Assembly (NCBI GenBank): GCA_020847175.1
Contig: JADLCM010000061.1
Location: 1-44,492, forward strand
DNA length: 44,492 nt
Direction of reading: 5' to 3'
DNA from: Phycisphaerales bacterium
GTDB taxonomy: Bacteria > Planctomycetota > Phycisphaerae > Phycisphaerales > UBA1924
This document shows, in pieces, positions 6,363-15,932 of this stretch (position 1 is the stretch's first letter; every line of letters begins with the position of its first letter). Under the pieces are notes generated by a model that saw nothing but the letters and a program-made list of their open reading frames with translations, was not told where the DNA came from and ran no database searches. Position numbers and translations under genes: made by a program.

Positions 6363-8792
6363 CTATCGGTCGTGGGAAGTTGACAGGAAGGTCTGGAAGC
6401 GGCGCAGGCCTGGACCAACGCGAACAGAGGCCGCTCCTTCAAGGATTGTGCGGGCGCGGGCCGGTCCAGGGGTGAGGGGCCCGTCGCCGAACGCGTCGAT
6501 CACGAGCCACGCGCCCTCTGCATCACCCGCGCGGGCGCCGTCTGCGCTGGTGCGAACCACGACATCGCCGGGCCCGAGGCGTTGGCGGGCCTCGCCGGGG
6601 AGGGCTGACACAAGCGCGACTCCGCCCGGGCCTTCAAGTCGGGCGTGGAGCCGTTCTTCGCGGATGACCTCGCCGGGGGTGGAGCCCTCGGTGCGGGCGA
6701 GGGCAAGTCGCCATGAGCCGAGCGCGAGCTCGGTGGTCGCGGCGTCGATTTCGACCCCTTGAGCACGGAGCCGGGCCAGGAGCGTGCCGTGCGGGCCGGA
6801 GGGGTTGACGCGGGCGAGGTCGAGAATGGTGCGCGAGATCACGGCGCGCCGGATGCCCAGGGGGGCGACGACATCGACGGCGGCGCTGAAGTGGTCGAAC
6901 GCGGGGTCGCTGAGGACGAGGGTGAGCCCGCGCGGCGCGCCGAGGGCGCGGAGTGATCGCGGGATGTCGCGCACCCCTGCGCCGGGCCAACCGCCGCCAC
7001 AGTCCCACAGAACGGCGTCGTCTCCTGCGCGGATGAGGGTGCATGAGCCGCCCGAGAGACTGAGGACATCGATACGGGCCGAATCTGCGGGAGGGCGGGG
7101 GCGGATGGAATGGGCGAGGAGCGACGCGAGCGCGAGCAGGCAGGCAATGACGGCGCGCCGGCCGCCCAGGGCGAAGGCGAACACGATGAGGCAGGTCGCG
7201 CCGAGCGCCCACAGCCAGGAGGTCTGCGGCAGGTAGAGGAGGGTGCCGGGGAGATCGTCGAGCCAGAGCACGGCGCCGGAGAGCGCATCGCCCAGAGACG
7301 CGAGAACGGGCCGGGCCGGAGCGGCAGCGCCGGGCAGGATCATGCCGATGAGGAGCACTCCGAACCCGAACCACATCACCACGAGGGCCAGAGGCGCGAC
7401 GACGAGCGATGCGAGCACGGCGATGGGGCTCACCGCGCCGATGGCGTGAATGAGCGCGGGGAGAGAGACCAGCCAGCAGACGCAGGTGGTCACGACGGCC
7501 TGCGTCAGCCGCCGGGCGGCGCGCCGGGCGCGCGTGCGGCGCTGGCGGATGCCCCGGATCGGCGCATGTCGCGCCAGCACACGCGGCACAAGCCAGATGA
7601 GACAGCCCGTGAGCCCGAAACTGAGCTGGAAACCGAGGGAGTAGAGATCGGCGGGGCGCCAGATGAGCAGGATGACGGCGACCCAAGCGAGCGAGTTGAG
7701 GTCGTCGTAGCGCCGACCCAGGGCACGCCCCAGGGCGATGCCGAGGACCATGAGCGCAGAGCGGATGATCGGGGCCTCGGCAGGGACCACGAGGGCGTAG
7801 AGGATGACGACGCCGGAGGCGATCAAGGGTTCCAGCGCGCCGCGATCCCCGATGAGGCGAAGCACGCCGAGAACCGCGCCGGCGAGGACCGTGAGGTGAA
7901 AGCCGGAAATGGCGAGAACGTGGGCAAGGCCGAGGCGCTGGAAGGCATCGCGGGCTTCGGCGACATCGGGCAGCCTCTCGCCGAGGAGCAGCGAGCGGAC
8001 CAGGGCCGCCCCGCGAGTGCCTTCAGGCAACGCGTGTGAAGCGCGGGTGCGGAGGCGATCGACCCAGCCCCGGGCCCGGGCGCCGAGGTGCGACGGTGCG
8101 TCGGCGGTGATGCGGATGAGCGAGGCATCGCTGATCCAGAGTGAACCCGCACGGGCGCGCTGGGCCTCGAAGCGGCGCCAATCGATGCCGCCGGGATTCA
8201 TGGGGGGCGCGAGGGGGGAGTAGAGCCCGACGACGCGGATGCGCTGGCCGAGGCGAAGGCCGGACGGAACGTCACCCGGCCCCGACAGCCGGACCAGATC
8301 GCGGGCAGGATGCGAGCCCCGGCCATGCCAGAGGCGGTCAACCTTGACCTGGACAACCCATGCTGGTTCGGGTGGGGCAAAGGCGGCGAGCGCTCCGGCG
8401 GGCTGAGGTCGGGGCTTCGGGGTGTCGAGCAGTTCGCCTTCGACTTCGAGGAGCAGGGGGGTGCGCCGGTCGATATGGTGCAGGTCGAGCAGGCGAGGGA
8501 TGGCCGCCCCTGACCACTCGTTGATGCGGAACGCGCCCCAGGAGGCGCCCAGCGCGCCGGCGCAGAGCCAGAGACCGAGCGCGGCGACCCGCCCGTGCGC
8601 CAGGGCGGCGAGAGCGAGGAGAGGCGGGCAGGCCAGGAGCCATGAGAGGCTGTCCGCGCCGGGGAGGCGCACGGCAAGGACGATGCCTGAACCGACCGCC
8701 CCGAGGGCCCACAGAGCACGCCGCCGGCACATGGGCGGCGGAGCCGGGTCAACGAGACCGTCTCGTGCGGCAGAGGCGGGGAGCACGCGCAC
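6363..8792 (-). CDS. comEC: ComEC/Rec2-family DNA-uptake channel
   Basis: ComEC proteins carry single-stranded transforming DNA across the inner membrane. This 809-residue protein has N-terminal membrane helices (about 25-90), the soluble DUF4131-like domain (about 95-230), the family signature HVLAISGFHLTVLAG (291-305) opening the competence domain, many membrane helices to about residue 560, and a C-terminal metallo-beta-lactamase-like domain (about 572-809). In that last domain the expected metal motif (roughly HxDxDH) reads LSDPAFDHF (627-635), so the first His and Asp are replaced and metal binding is doubtful. M21 (8732) is an alternative start. The gene diverges from manC with 46 bases between. 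No other competence gene is visible nearby. Confidence 0.88.
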   Translation of the reverse strand: MRVLPASAARDGLVDPAPPPMCRRRALWALGAVGSGIVLAVRLPGADSLSWLLACPPLLALAALAHGRVAALGLWLCAGALGASWGAFRINEWSGAAIPRLLDLHHIDRRTPLLLEVEGELLDTPKPRPQPAGALAAFAPPEPAWVVQVKVDRLWHGRGSHPARDLVRLSGPGDVPSGLRLGQRIRVVGLYSPLAPPMNPGGIDWRRFEAQRARAGSLWISDASLIRITADAPSHLGARARGWVDRLRTRASHALPEGTRGAALVRSLLLGERLPDVAEARDAFQRLGLAHVLAISGFHLTVLAGAVLGVLRLIGDRGALEPLIASGVVILYALVVPAEAPIIRSALMVLGIALGRALGRRYDDLNSLAWVAVILLIWRPADLYSLGFQLSFGLTGCLIWLVPRVLARHAPIRGIRQRRTRARRAARRLTQAVVTTCVCWLVSLPALIHAIGAVSPIAVLASLVVAPLALVVMWFGFGVLLIGMILPGAAAPARPVLASLGDALSGAVLWLDDLPGTLLYLPQTSWLWALGATCLIVFAFALGGRRAVIACLLALASLLAHSIRPRPPADSARIDVLSLSGGSCTLIRAGDDAVLWDCGGGWPGAGVRDIPRSLRALGAPRGLTLVLSDPAFDHFSAAVDVVAPLGIRRAVISRTILDLARVNPSGPHGTLLARLRAQGVEIDAATTELALGSWRLALARTEGSTPGEVIREERLHARLEGPGGVALVSALPGEARQRLGPGDVVVRTSADGARAGDAEGAWLVIDAFGDGPLTPGPARARTILEGAASVRVGPGLRRFQTFLSTSHDR

Positions 8793-8838
8793 AGCCTACC
8801 GGTGGACCGCGAGCGCCGGCGGGCCGATATCGTCCCCC

Positions 8839-9957
8839 ATGGCAGACCACCGATACGCGATGATCATGGCGGGGGGGCAGGGAACGCGCCTGTGGCCGAT
8901 GAGCCGCCAGCACCAGCCCAAGCAACTGCTCCGCTTCATCGAGCGCCCGGAAGAACCGGGACGGATGCGCTCGCTGCTGGAACTCGCGGCGGGAAGGCTC
9001 GAGGGCGTCGTGCCGGAGGACCGCCGCTACATCTGCACGGCGGAGCGTTATCGGGCGCAGATCCTGGAATCGTTGCCGCAGTTCTCGCATGACCGGCTGC
9101 TGGGCGAGCCGGTGGCGCGCGACACGGTAAACGCGGTGGGGTTCGCGGCGGCTGCACTGGAGAAGCGCGACCCGGACGCGATCTTCGCCGTGCTGACAGC
9201 GGACCACATCATCGAGCCGGCGAGGCGCTTCGCTGAGGTGATGCGGGAGGGGTTCGCGCTGGTGGAAGAGGATCCGTCGCGGTTCGTGACTTTCGCGGTC
9301 AGGCCGACGTACCCGGCGACGGGGTTCGGGTACGTGGAGCGGGCCGGGGCGGTGCCGGGGCGCCCCGGTGCATTCCACGTGCGCCAGTTCGTCGAGAAGC
9401 CGGGGCTTGAGAAGGCGAAGGAGTACATCGCCTCCGGGACATTCGGCTGGAACAGCGGCATGTTTGTCTTCAGCGCGCGCGCGGTCATGGGTGCGCTCGA
9501 GAAGTACCTGCCGGAAACCGCGGCGGGGCTGCGCCGCATCCAGAGCGCCCTAGGCACGGGGCGCGAGCGGGCGACGCTGGACGATGTGTACCCGACACTG
9601 AAGAAGATCAGCCTGGACTACGCGATCATGGAGCCCGCGTCGAAGGAACGGCCCTCGCCGGTGTACGGCGTAACGATGGACCTCGATTGGCTCGATGTCG
9701 GGAGCTGGCCGAGCTACGCCGAGACGCTGCACCCGGACCGGGCGGGCAACCGCACGAGCGGGCCGGCGCAGAGCGTGATCGTGGGGGGGACGGGCAACCT
9801 CGTGGTGAGCGGCGCCGGCCCGGCGCACACGGTGGCCATCCTCGGGTGCTCCGACCTGGTGGTGGTGCACACCCCGGAAGCGACGCTCGTGATGCCCCTC
9901 GCCGAAGCCCAGCGCCTCAAGGATCTTCACGCGGCGTTGCCCGATGGGCTGAAATAG
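8839..9957 (+). CDS. manC: Mannose-1-phosphate guanylyltransferase
   Basis: The enzyme makes GDP-mannose from GTP and mannose 1-phosphate, the donor for mannose, fucose and related sugars in surface polysaccharides. The 372-residue protein opens with MADHRYAMIMAGGQGTRLWP, the nucleotidyltransferase signature (GGQGTRLWP, residues 12-20), followed by the QPKQLL segment. FVEKP and FGWNSGMF, both typical of the family, sit near residues 185-210. It is shorter than the bifunctional ManC/AlgA enzymes (about 480 residues) and lacks the C-terminal phosphomannose isomerase cupin, so it is probably monofunctional. The ATG at 8839 gives the exact family N-terminus. It stands alone; the acetyltransferase and sulfotransferases at 33600-37490 may use glycans built from its product, but that link is inference. 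Confidence 0.92.
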   Translation: MADHRYAMIMAGGQGTRLWPMSRQHQPKQLLRFIERPEEPGRMRSLLELAAGRLEGVVPEDRRYICTAERYRAQILESLPQFSHDRLLGEPVARDTVNAVGFAAAALEKRDPDAIFAVLTADHIIEPARRFAEVMREGFALVEEDPSRFVTFAVRPTYPATGFGYVERAGAVPGRPGAFHVRQFVEKPGLEKAKEYIASGTFGWNSGMFVFSARAVMGALEKYLPETAAGLRRIQSALGTGRERATLDDVYPTLKKISLDYAIMEPASKERPSPVYGVTMDLDWLDVGSWPSYAETLHPDRAGNRTSGPAQSVIVGGTGNLVVSGAGPAHTVAILGCSDLVVVHTPEATLVMPLAEAQRLKDLHAALPDGLK

Positions 9958-9991
9958 AGCGACGCGGGACAGATCGTGCTCGTACTCTCGT

Positions 9992-10010
9992 TGCCGGCTC
10001 TTGGCCGGCA
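9992..10010 (+). terminator. Hairpin after manC
   Basis: TGCCGGC and GCCGGCA form a perfect 7-bp stem with a TCTTG loop, 35 bases after the manC stop. No T-run follows. It is a probable terminator or attenuator ahead of the next gene. Confidence 0.4.
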
Positions 10011-10094
10011 CGCGCGCTGTTCGATTCGTCGGCCGCGTCGCGAGCCGCCGCGGAACGATCGGGCAGTTGGTCCACTTGTGCAAGGAACAGGGAC

Positions 10095-11774
10095 ATGAAT
10101 GAATCTGATATGCGGCGATTGATCGACGCGGTCGAACAGGTCATAGGTCCTCGCCTTCGCGAATCAGAACCATTGCGCCGAATTGCAGAGGTGATTGGCA
10201 CGTGGTTGGCAGAGGAAGCCGCACGGGCGAGTCGCCCTTCGCCGCCTCCCGCGTATGAATCGACAAGCAGCGGTCCGGCCGCGCCGGGCATCGAGACTCC
10301 GCCCGGATCAGGCGCGCCTGCAGGTTCGATAGTCGGTTCGGCGCCGGTCAGCGCACTCGCGCCGGAGGCCCCATCGGCCCCGGGCGATCAGGCAAGGCAG
10401 CTGCCGCTCTCGTCGGGGCTGGTGCCGCTGACCCTGGGCGACGCGCGTGTCCATCTCTCGATCCAAGGCACCACCGAAGAACTCGGACGGGCGCGCGCCG
10501 CGGCGGAGCACGCGCCCGCACGGGAACCGGCGGCGGAGCCGTTCGTCGAGATCGACCTCGGGCTGGTTGAGGAGCGCTGCCGCCTGAAAGCGAGCTCGTG
10601 CCGGTTGTTGATCGAGCGACGCGGGGCGCGAGGTGGATCGGAGGCCGAGCGTGCCGCGGTCGAACGGCTGAACACGATGATCGCCCGGGCAAAGACCCTG
10701 CCCAACTGCTTTCTCTGGGTGTTCTGGCAGCAGGAAGTGCAGCCTGCGGACGACGATCTGCTCGTGATCGCAGAGTGCTACGACGCGCTCGCGGACGCCG
10801 TCTCGCTGGTGCGAAGGATTGACGCCCCCGGCGGCGAGGGGCACCCGGGCGACATGCCGCTCGCCTTCGCCTGGCTGGCCGAAGCGAGTTCGGCCCTTCG
10901 GGTTGCACTCGCGGACACGTGGCTGGCTCGCGATGACCAGGACCAGTACGAGACGCACCAGTGGCTCAGGCGGGAGACCGCCGGGCGCCGGGTATACATC
11001 CAGCGTCACATGACACTTGATGACCCCGCGCAGCCCGCAGGCGCGACGGACCTGCGCGCGAAGATCAGGGAACTGCTCGATCTCCTCAGCAGACGCGCGG
11101 ATGTATCGAAGCAGGTGCACAACACGATTGGTCAGGTTCGGTACCACGCCGGGCTCATCGCCAAGAACGGCGTTGAGCACGCCTCCGAACACTGGCCACG
11201 CATCGAGAGCGCCCTCGAGCGCCTGGCATCGTGGGGGGTGGGTCCGACCGACCCGCGGGTGAAGGAGGCGCTGAACCGGCTTGCTGCGGCGGCGCGCCCC
11301 GCCGGGTCGCACCCCGCCGGACTGCTCGCCGCGGCGCTCGGCGCAATCGAAGGCGCGGTGGCGGGCGTTGCCGACACCGCGCCCGACGAACCGGAGTCTA
11401 CCGGCCGGGCGTGGAGCACCGAGGTGCTCACGGTCCGCGCGTGGCTGCGGGGCAAGCGCATGGTTGTCATCGGGGGCGAGCGCAACCTGCCGGCCATCGC
11501 CCGGCTTGAAGAGGCGTTTGCGCTCCGTGAGGTGGAATGGGTGTCCCTGACCGAGCACGGCTCGGGCGCGCCCATGCGTGCGCCGATCCAGCGCCCGGAG
11601 ACCGCGCTGGTCATCGTCATCATCAAGCTCACGGGGCACCTGCACGCGGACGAGGCGCGGGCGTACGCGGCGGACAGCGGCAAGCCGTGCGTCGTGCTTC
11701 CCGGCGGATACAACCCGGAGCGGGTCGCGGTGGAGATCTCCAGCCAGGCGAGCGAGCGATTGCAGTCTCGGTAG
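10095..11774 (+). CDS. Unrecognised cytosolic protein with a DUF2325-like C-terminal domain
   Basis: The 559-residue protein has no signal peptide or membrane segment. ATG 10095 follows an AAGGAACAGGG stretch that could serve as ribosome-binding site. Residues 1-45 are helical, 45-100 are a Pro/Ala/Ser-rich linker, and 150-420 form a helical domain I do not recognise. Residues from about 454 to the end start GKRMVVIGGERN and alternate strands and helices, with GKPCVVLPGGYN near the end; this resembles the DUF2325 Rossmann-like fold (a glycine-rich first strand and a conserved KPxxxLxxxG), but the match is by eye. Function unknown. It is followed by 210 bases and then the glycosidase locus on the same strand. 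Confidence 0.7.
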   Translation: MNESDMRRLIDAVEQVIGPRLRESEPLRRIAEVIGTWLAEEAARASRPSPPPAYESTSSGPAAPGIETPPGSGAPAGSIVGSAPVSALAPEAPSAPGDQARQLPLSSGLVPLTLGDARVHLSIQGTTEELGRARAAAEHAPAREPAAEPFVEIDLGLVEERCRLKASSCRLLIERRGARGGSEAERAAVERLNTMIARAKTLPNCFLWVFWQQEVQPADDDLLVIAECYDALADAVSLVRRIDAPGGEGHPGDMPLAFAWLAEASSALRVALADTWLARDDQDQYETHQWLRRETAGRRVYIQRHMTLDDPAQPAGATDLRAKIRELLDLLSRRADVSKQVHNTIGQVRYHAGLIAKNGVEHASEHWPRIESALERLASWGVGPTDPRVKEALNRLAAAARPAGSHPAGLLAAALGAIEGAVAGVADTAPDEPESTGRAWSTEVLTVRAWLRGKRMVVIGGERNLPAIARLEEAFALREVEWVSLTEHGSGAPMRAPIQRPETALVIVIIKLTGHLHADEARAYAADSGKPCVVLPGGYNPERVAVEISSQASERLQSR

Positions 11775-11924
11775 CGCGGCTCAAGGGTTGAAGCCTGCCC
11801 CGCCCATGCCATCCGGCCCGGAAGGCGAAGGGGCCCGGAGCGTGAGCGCCCTCGCGGCGCCTGGCGGGCGACGGTGTCGAAGCACCGAACGGGTCGTCAA
11901 CGAACGGATCGCCGGTGAAGGGGT

Positions 11925-11947
11925 GAGGCGCGCCCGGGCCGCGCCTC
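11925..11947 (+). terminator. Perfect 8-bp hairpin upstream of the GH2 gene
   Basis: GAGGCGCG and CGCGCCTC enclose a 7-base loop (CCCGGGC). It lies 150 bases after the stop of the preceding gene and 37 bases before the GH2 start. No T-run follows. It could end the upstream transcript or sit in the leader of the glycosidase locus. Confidence 0.35.
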
Positions 11948-11984
11948 GCAGAACACATCAGCCTGATCATCGCTACGCTCGCGC

Positions 11985-14780
11985 ATGGGCGAGCGATTGC
12001 CTTCGTTCGTTGGGTCAGTGGTCGGTCCTTGGCGCGCGGTGAACTCGGAGGGGCTCACGCCGCCCGACTTCAATGCGCCGGGCACGCGCCCCGCGGTGGT
12101 GCCGGGGGCGTGGCAGCACGAGTTCCCCGACGATGCACCCGGCGGGCCGACCGACGTGCTGTGGTATGGGTGCATGTTGCCGGCATGGTCTGGCCGGAAG
12201 GATGCACGCGACTGGGTGAGGTTCGCCTCGGTGGCGACGGACTGCCGCGTGTGGGTCAATGGAAAGCCGGTCGGCGGGCACGTGGGCGATTGGACACCCT
12301 TCGCGGTCGAGGTGCCGCCCTCGGACGGCGCGCGCGCGATGGCGGTGCGGGTTGACCGGATGCGCCCCGGGCCGGTCACCTTCGACGCCAACGTGCCGGT
12401 GAACGGGGGGGAACTGACCAAGGGGTTCCATGACGTGCTCTCCATCCAGCACGCGGGCATCTGGGGACCGGTGACGTTCCGGCGAACGGGGCCGGTGGCG
12501 ATCGGGGCGTCGGGGGTGCGGGCGATGGGCCTGCCGCGCGGGTCGTGCAGCGGTGGGCGGGCGCCGTGGGGGCTGGCTCGGGTTGAGTTCGAACTCGATG
12601 CGGGTGGGGCCGCGTGCCAGGTGTTGATCGAGGTCGTCGATGGCTCTGGCCGGTGCGTGGCGACGCACGAACTCGGCCTGGATGGATCCGCCCGGGCGGT
12701 GTCCGCGCCGATCCGGGTCGAGGATGTTGCGCTCTGGTCGCCGGCTTCGCCGGCGCTGTACGAGGCGCGGGTGCGCGTGCTGGCGGGCGGCGCGCTCAGC
12801 GACGCGGCGAACCGGCGCTTCGGGTTCCGAGAGGTTCGCGCCTCGGGGCGCCGCATCCACCTCAACGGCGAGCCGCTGTTCCTGTCGGGCATCCTGGACT
12901 GGGGGCACGAGAAGGTGCATGTTGCCCCCGCCCCGGAACATGCCGAAGTTCGGGCTCGGCTGATCGAACTCAAGAATCGCGGCATCAATCTTGTGTGCCT
13001 CTGCATGTACTACCCGCCCGAACATTTCTACGACCTCGCCGACGAAGTGGGCGTGTTGCTCTGGCAGGAGCACCCGGTGTGGAAGTCGCGGATGGGCGAG
13101 AGCGACCTGGCGCATTACCGGCGCCGCTACCTGGAGTTCTTCGCCCGCGACCAGGGCCACCCCTCGGTCATCATCGTGAGCGGGTCGTGCGAGCACGAGC
13201 GCTTTCACCCCGAGCTCGCCCGGTGGTGGCGCGAGACGGCCCGCGCCATGCTCCCCGAGCGCATCACCCAGGCGCAGACGGCATTCATCGAGTGGGCCGC
13301 GAGCGAGCATTCCGACCTCGACGATGAGCACACCTACGAGAGCAGCGGGCGATGGCCCGCGTACCTCGCGGATGTGGACGCGGCGCTCGCTGAGCGGGAG
13401 CCCCGGCCTTTCGTGCTGGGCGAGAGCGTGCTGTATGTCTCATGGCCCCGCACGGAGGAACTCTTCGCCTCCATCGGGGGCGATGAGGCCCCGCGCCCGT
13501 GGTGGTTTCCCAAGGGCTTGGAGGCGCTGCGCGCCCTGGAGCGCGACATCGCCGCCCGGCATGGCCCGGGCGAACTCGCGCGCCTGCGCGCCGTGGCGGA
13601 CCGATATCACCTGGAGGGGCGGGCCTTCCAGACCCAGGTCTTCCGGGCCAATCCCGACCACGCCGGGCTCGTGCACAACTCGGTAATCGACATGCCGGTC
13701 GTGCGGTGCGGGCTGATCGATGACCTGGGCGACTGGCGCTTCACTCCCGCGCAGATGCGCCCGTGGCTCGCGCCTTCGGCGCTGATCCTGCGCACACCCG
13801 ACTGGCGCCGGGGTTTCTTCGGCGGACAGGCGATCGACGCGGAACTCGGCCTGAGCCATTTCGGGCACGGGACGCTGTGCACCCGGGCGCGGCTCCGAGC
13901 GAGGTACGCCGGATCTGAGGTGTGTATCGCGGACCTCGACTTCGAGGCGCCGCCCGGCGAAGTCACGTGGGCCCGCGTGCGGCTTGATCTGCCGGAAACG
14001 GCCACACCCGGCACGATGGAACTCACCTGCGCAGGCGAAGGGCTGGAGCCGACGACATGGCGGCTGTGGGTGCTGCCCCGGCCCGGCCGAGCGCCCGGGG
14101 CGGGGGTGTGCGCGGCGCTGGGGCGACCCTATGCCCCGGAAGAACTGGTGCCGGACTTCGAGGAGCGCCGCTACAGCAGCGGATGGGGACTCTCGCGGGT
14201 GACATTCGCGCCGCGCCCGCCGATCGCGGCGGCCTGCGCGCCGTGGGCCGGTACGTGCCGCGTGGACTCAACGCCCCCGGACGATACGCGGGTCGTCATC
14301 ACGCACCGGATCAGCACGGCCCTGTTGGCATGGGTTGAAGGCGGGGGACGTTTGATCGCGCTCGCCCACAAGGGGCGCGGCACGTGCCCCACCGGGCACG
14401 TCAACATGTGGGGTCTGACGCCCTTCGTGCCCCCGGGGTCGCCCTTCGACCCGCGTGAGGCGGCAGAGGACCTGCTGGACCACGATCTTTCGCGCCGGTG
14501 GATCCGGAGCATCCCGAGCCAGCGACTCGGATTCGCCGACCAGGTGGACCCCGTGGTGCGATACCTCTACACGCACGACATGACCGAGCGCGTACGGATC
14601 GAGGAGGGCGCCTTTGCGGCGCGCCTGGGCTCGGGGGTGATCTGCGTGAGCAGTCTCGACCACGCCGAGGATGCGGGCCAGTGGGCGCTGCACGCGCTGG
14701 CGACATGGATCGCGGAGGTGAAGCCGGAGCGGCGGCTGGACCCGTTGATCGCCCGGGCGTGGGCCACCTGGGAGGGGTAG
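11985..14780 (+). CDS. Glycoside hydrolase family 2 enzyme, cytoplasmic
   Basis: The protein (931 residues) is a retaining exo-glycosidase of the beta-galactosidase/beta-glucuronidase superfamily. A sugar-binding jelly-roll domain (about 10-170, with WVNGKPVGGHVGDWTPF), an Ig-like domain (about 175-285) and the TIM barrel (from about 286, beginning GFREVRASGRRIHLNGEPLF) follow in family order. Probable acid/base is E403 in VSGSCEHERF; most GH2 enzymes have N-E here, so C402 is unusual. Probable nucleophile is E480 in FVLGES. About 400 further residues after the barrel are not recognised. There is no signal peptide, so the substrate must be imported. It is the first gene of the locus, 30 bases ahead of the GH172 gene. 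The exact substrate cannot be read; the odd acid/base context hints at a non-standard one. Confidence 0.85.
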   Translation: MGERLPSFVGSVVGPWRAVNSEGLTPPDFNAPGTRPAVVPGAWQHEFPDDAPGGPTDVLWYGCMLPAWSGRKDARDWVRFASVATDCRVWVNGKPVGGHVGDWTPFAVEVPPSDGARAMAVRVDRMRPGPVTFDANVPVNGGELTKGFHDVLSIQHAGIWGPVTFRRTGPVAIGASGVRAMGLPRGSCSGGRAPWGLARVEFELDAGGAACQVLIEVVDGSGRCVATHELGLDGSARAVSAPIRVEDVALWSPASPALYEARVRVLAGGALSDAANRRFGFREVRASGRRIHLNGEPLFLSGILDWGHEKVHVAPAPEHAEVRARLIELKNRGINLVCLCMYYPPEHFYDLADEVGVLLWQEHPVWKSRMGESDLAHYRRRYLEFFARDQGHPSVIIVSGSCEHERFHPELARWWRETARAMLPERITQAQTAFIEWAASEHSDLDDEHTYESSGRWPAYLADVDAALAEREPRPFVLGESVLYVSWPRTEELFASIGGDEAPRPWWFPKGLEALRALERDIAARHGPGELARLRAVADRYHLEGRAFQTQVFRANPDHAGLVHNSVIDMPVVRCGLIDDLGDWRFTPAQMRPWLAPSALILRTPDWRRGFFGGQAIDAELGLSHFGHGTLCTRARLRARYAGSEVCIADLDFEAPPGEVTWARVRLDLPETATPGTMELTCAGEGLEPTTWRLWVLPRPGRAPGAGVCAALGRPYAPEELVPDFEERRYSSGWGLSRVTFAPRPPIAAACAPWAGTCRVDSTPPDDTRVVITHRISTALLAWVEGGGRLIALAHKGRGTCPTGHVNMWGLTPFVPPGSPFDPREAAEDLLDHDLSRRWIRSIPSQRLGFADQVDPVVRYLYTHDMTERVRIEEGAFAARLGSGVICVSSLDHAEDAGQWALHALATWIAEVKPERRLDPLIARAWATWEG

Positions 14781-14810
14781 GCTGTGCCCGGCGCACGCGG
14801 AGATCGACCC

Positions 14811-15905
14811 ATGCACGACTGGATGACTTCGATTGCCCGCCTCGCGGAAGGCCGCACCCGTTCAGCGAGCGCCGAGAACCCGACCGGCGCGCCGGGCTCC
14901 GGTGCGCACGCGGCGCCCGGTGACGACGAGCACTGCACGCCGGCCTCCTCGCGCCTCGGACGGGGTTGGAAGGTGCGCCCTTGCCTGCGGAGTTTCACCC
15001 CCGGGCGGACGTTCACGCTCCTGGAGGCCGCGGGCCCCGGCGCGGTGCGGCACATCTGGATGACGGTGCTTGAGGGCGTGCAGCGCTGGATCCGCCTTCG
15101 GGTGTACTACGACGGCTGCGCCGAGCCGTCGATCGACGTGCCGCTGGGTGACTTCTTCGCCAACGGCATCGACGGGCTGGCGCTGGTGAACTCGATCCCG
15201 ACCAACGTGAACCCGAAGGGGGGGATGAACTCGTACTGGCCGATGCCGTTCCGGCGCGGCTGCCGCATCGACGTGACCAACGACGGGCACGCGCCGATCA
15301 ACGAACTTTTCTACCAGGTGACGTGGGAGGAGCGCCCCTGGCGCGAGGGCGATGCCTACCTGCACGCGTTCTGGAACCGAAGCGTCACCACGCTCGAGCG
15401 ACCCGAGCACGCCCTGCTCGCGGACGCCCCGGGGCCGGGGCACTACGCGGGCACCTACGTGGTGTGGACGCAGGCCAGCTCGATGTGGTGGGGCGAGGGC
15501 GAGGTGAAGTTCTTCATCGACGACGATGCACCGGACTCGCCTTCAATCTGCGGCACGGGCACGGAGGATTACTTCGGCGGGGCGTGGGGGTTCGTGATGG
15601 ACCACGCCCGCGACATGCGCCCGAGCACCTATTCCGCGCCCTTCATGGGGTATCCCCAGGCGGTCTACGGCGTGGATCCCAAGTTCGGCACGCGCCCCCC
15701 GGCGCACGGGCTGTATCGGTGGCATTGGCCCGACCCGGTGCGCTTCCGGTCGCGGCTGCGGGCGAGCGTGCAGGCGCTCGGCTGGTATCCGGATGGCACG
15801 TTTCAGCCCCTTCGCGACGACATCGCCTCCACGGCGTTTTGGTACGGGGCTTCGCCCTCGCCCGCGCCGGGGCTGCCGCCCATGACCGGGCGGTACCCGC
15901 GCTGA
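14811..15905 (+). CDS. DUF2961 / GH172-family furanosidase
   Basis: The 364-residue protein belongs to DUF2961, now CAZy family GH172. Characterised members act on furanosides: difructose dianhydrides and D-arabinofuranosides. I chose ATG 14811 because GGAG (14799-14802) lies eight bases before it; an in-frame GTG at 14784 has no such site. Diagnostic stretches are LGDFFANG (112-119), GGMNSYWPMPF (137-147), VKFFIDDD (232-239) and ICGTGTEDYFGG (246-257). E231 and E252 are candidate catalytic residues; their spacing of 21 equals that of E270 and E291, the catalytic pair I recall for Bifidobacterium alphaFFase1. No signal peptide is present. It lies between the GH2 gene and the ABC importer, so it probably cleaves an imported furanose-containing oligosaccharide. 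Confidence 0.88.
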   Translation: MHDWMTSIARLAEGRTRSASAENPTGAPGSGAHAAPGDDEHCTPASSRLGRGWKVRPCLRSFTPGRTFTLLEAAGPGAVRHIWMTVLEGVQRWIRLRVYYDGCAEPSIDVPLGDFFANGIDGLALVNSIPTNVNPKGGMNSYWPMPFRRGCRIDVTNDGHAPINELFYQVTWEERPWREGDAYLHAFWNRSVTTLERPEHALLADAPGPGHYAGTYVVWTQASSMWWGEGEVKFFIDDDAPDSPSICGTGTEDYFGGAWGFVMDHARDMRPSTYSAPFMGYPQAVYGVDPKFGTRPPAHGLYRWHWPDPVRFRSRLRASVQALGWYPDGTFQPLRDDIASTAFWYGASPSPAPGLPPMTGRYPR

Positions 15906-15932
15906 ACGGCGGCGGGGTATTCTGCCCGCGGC

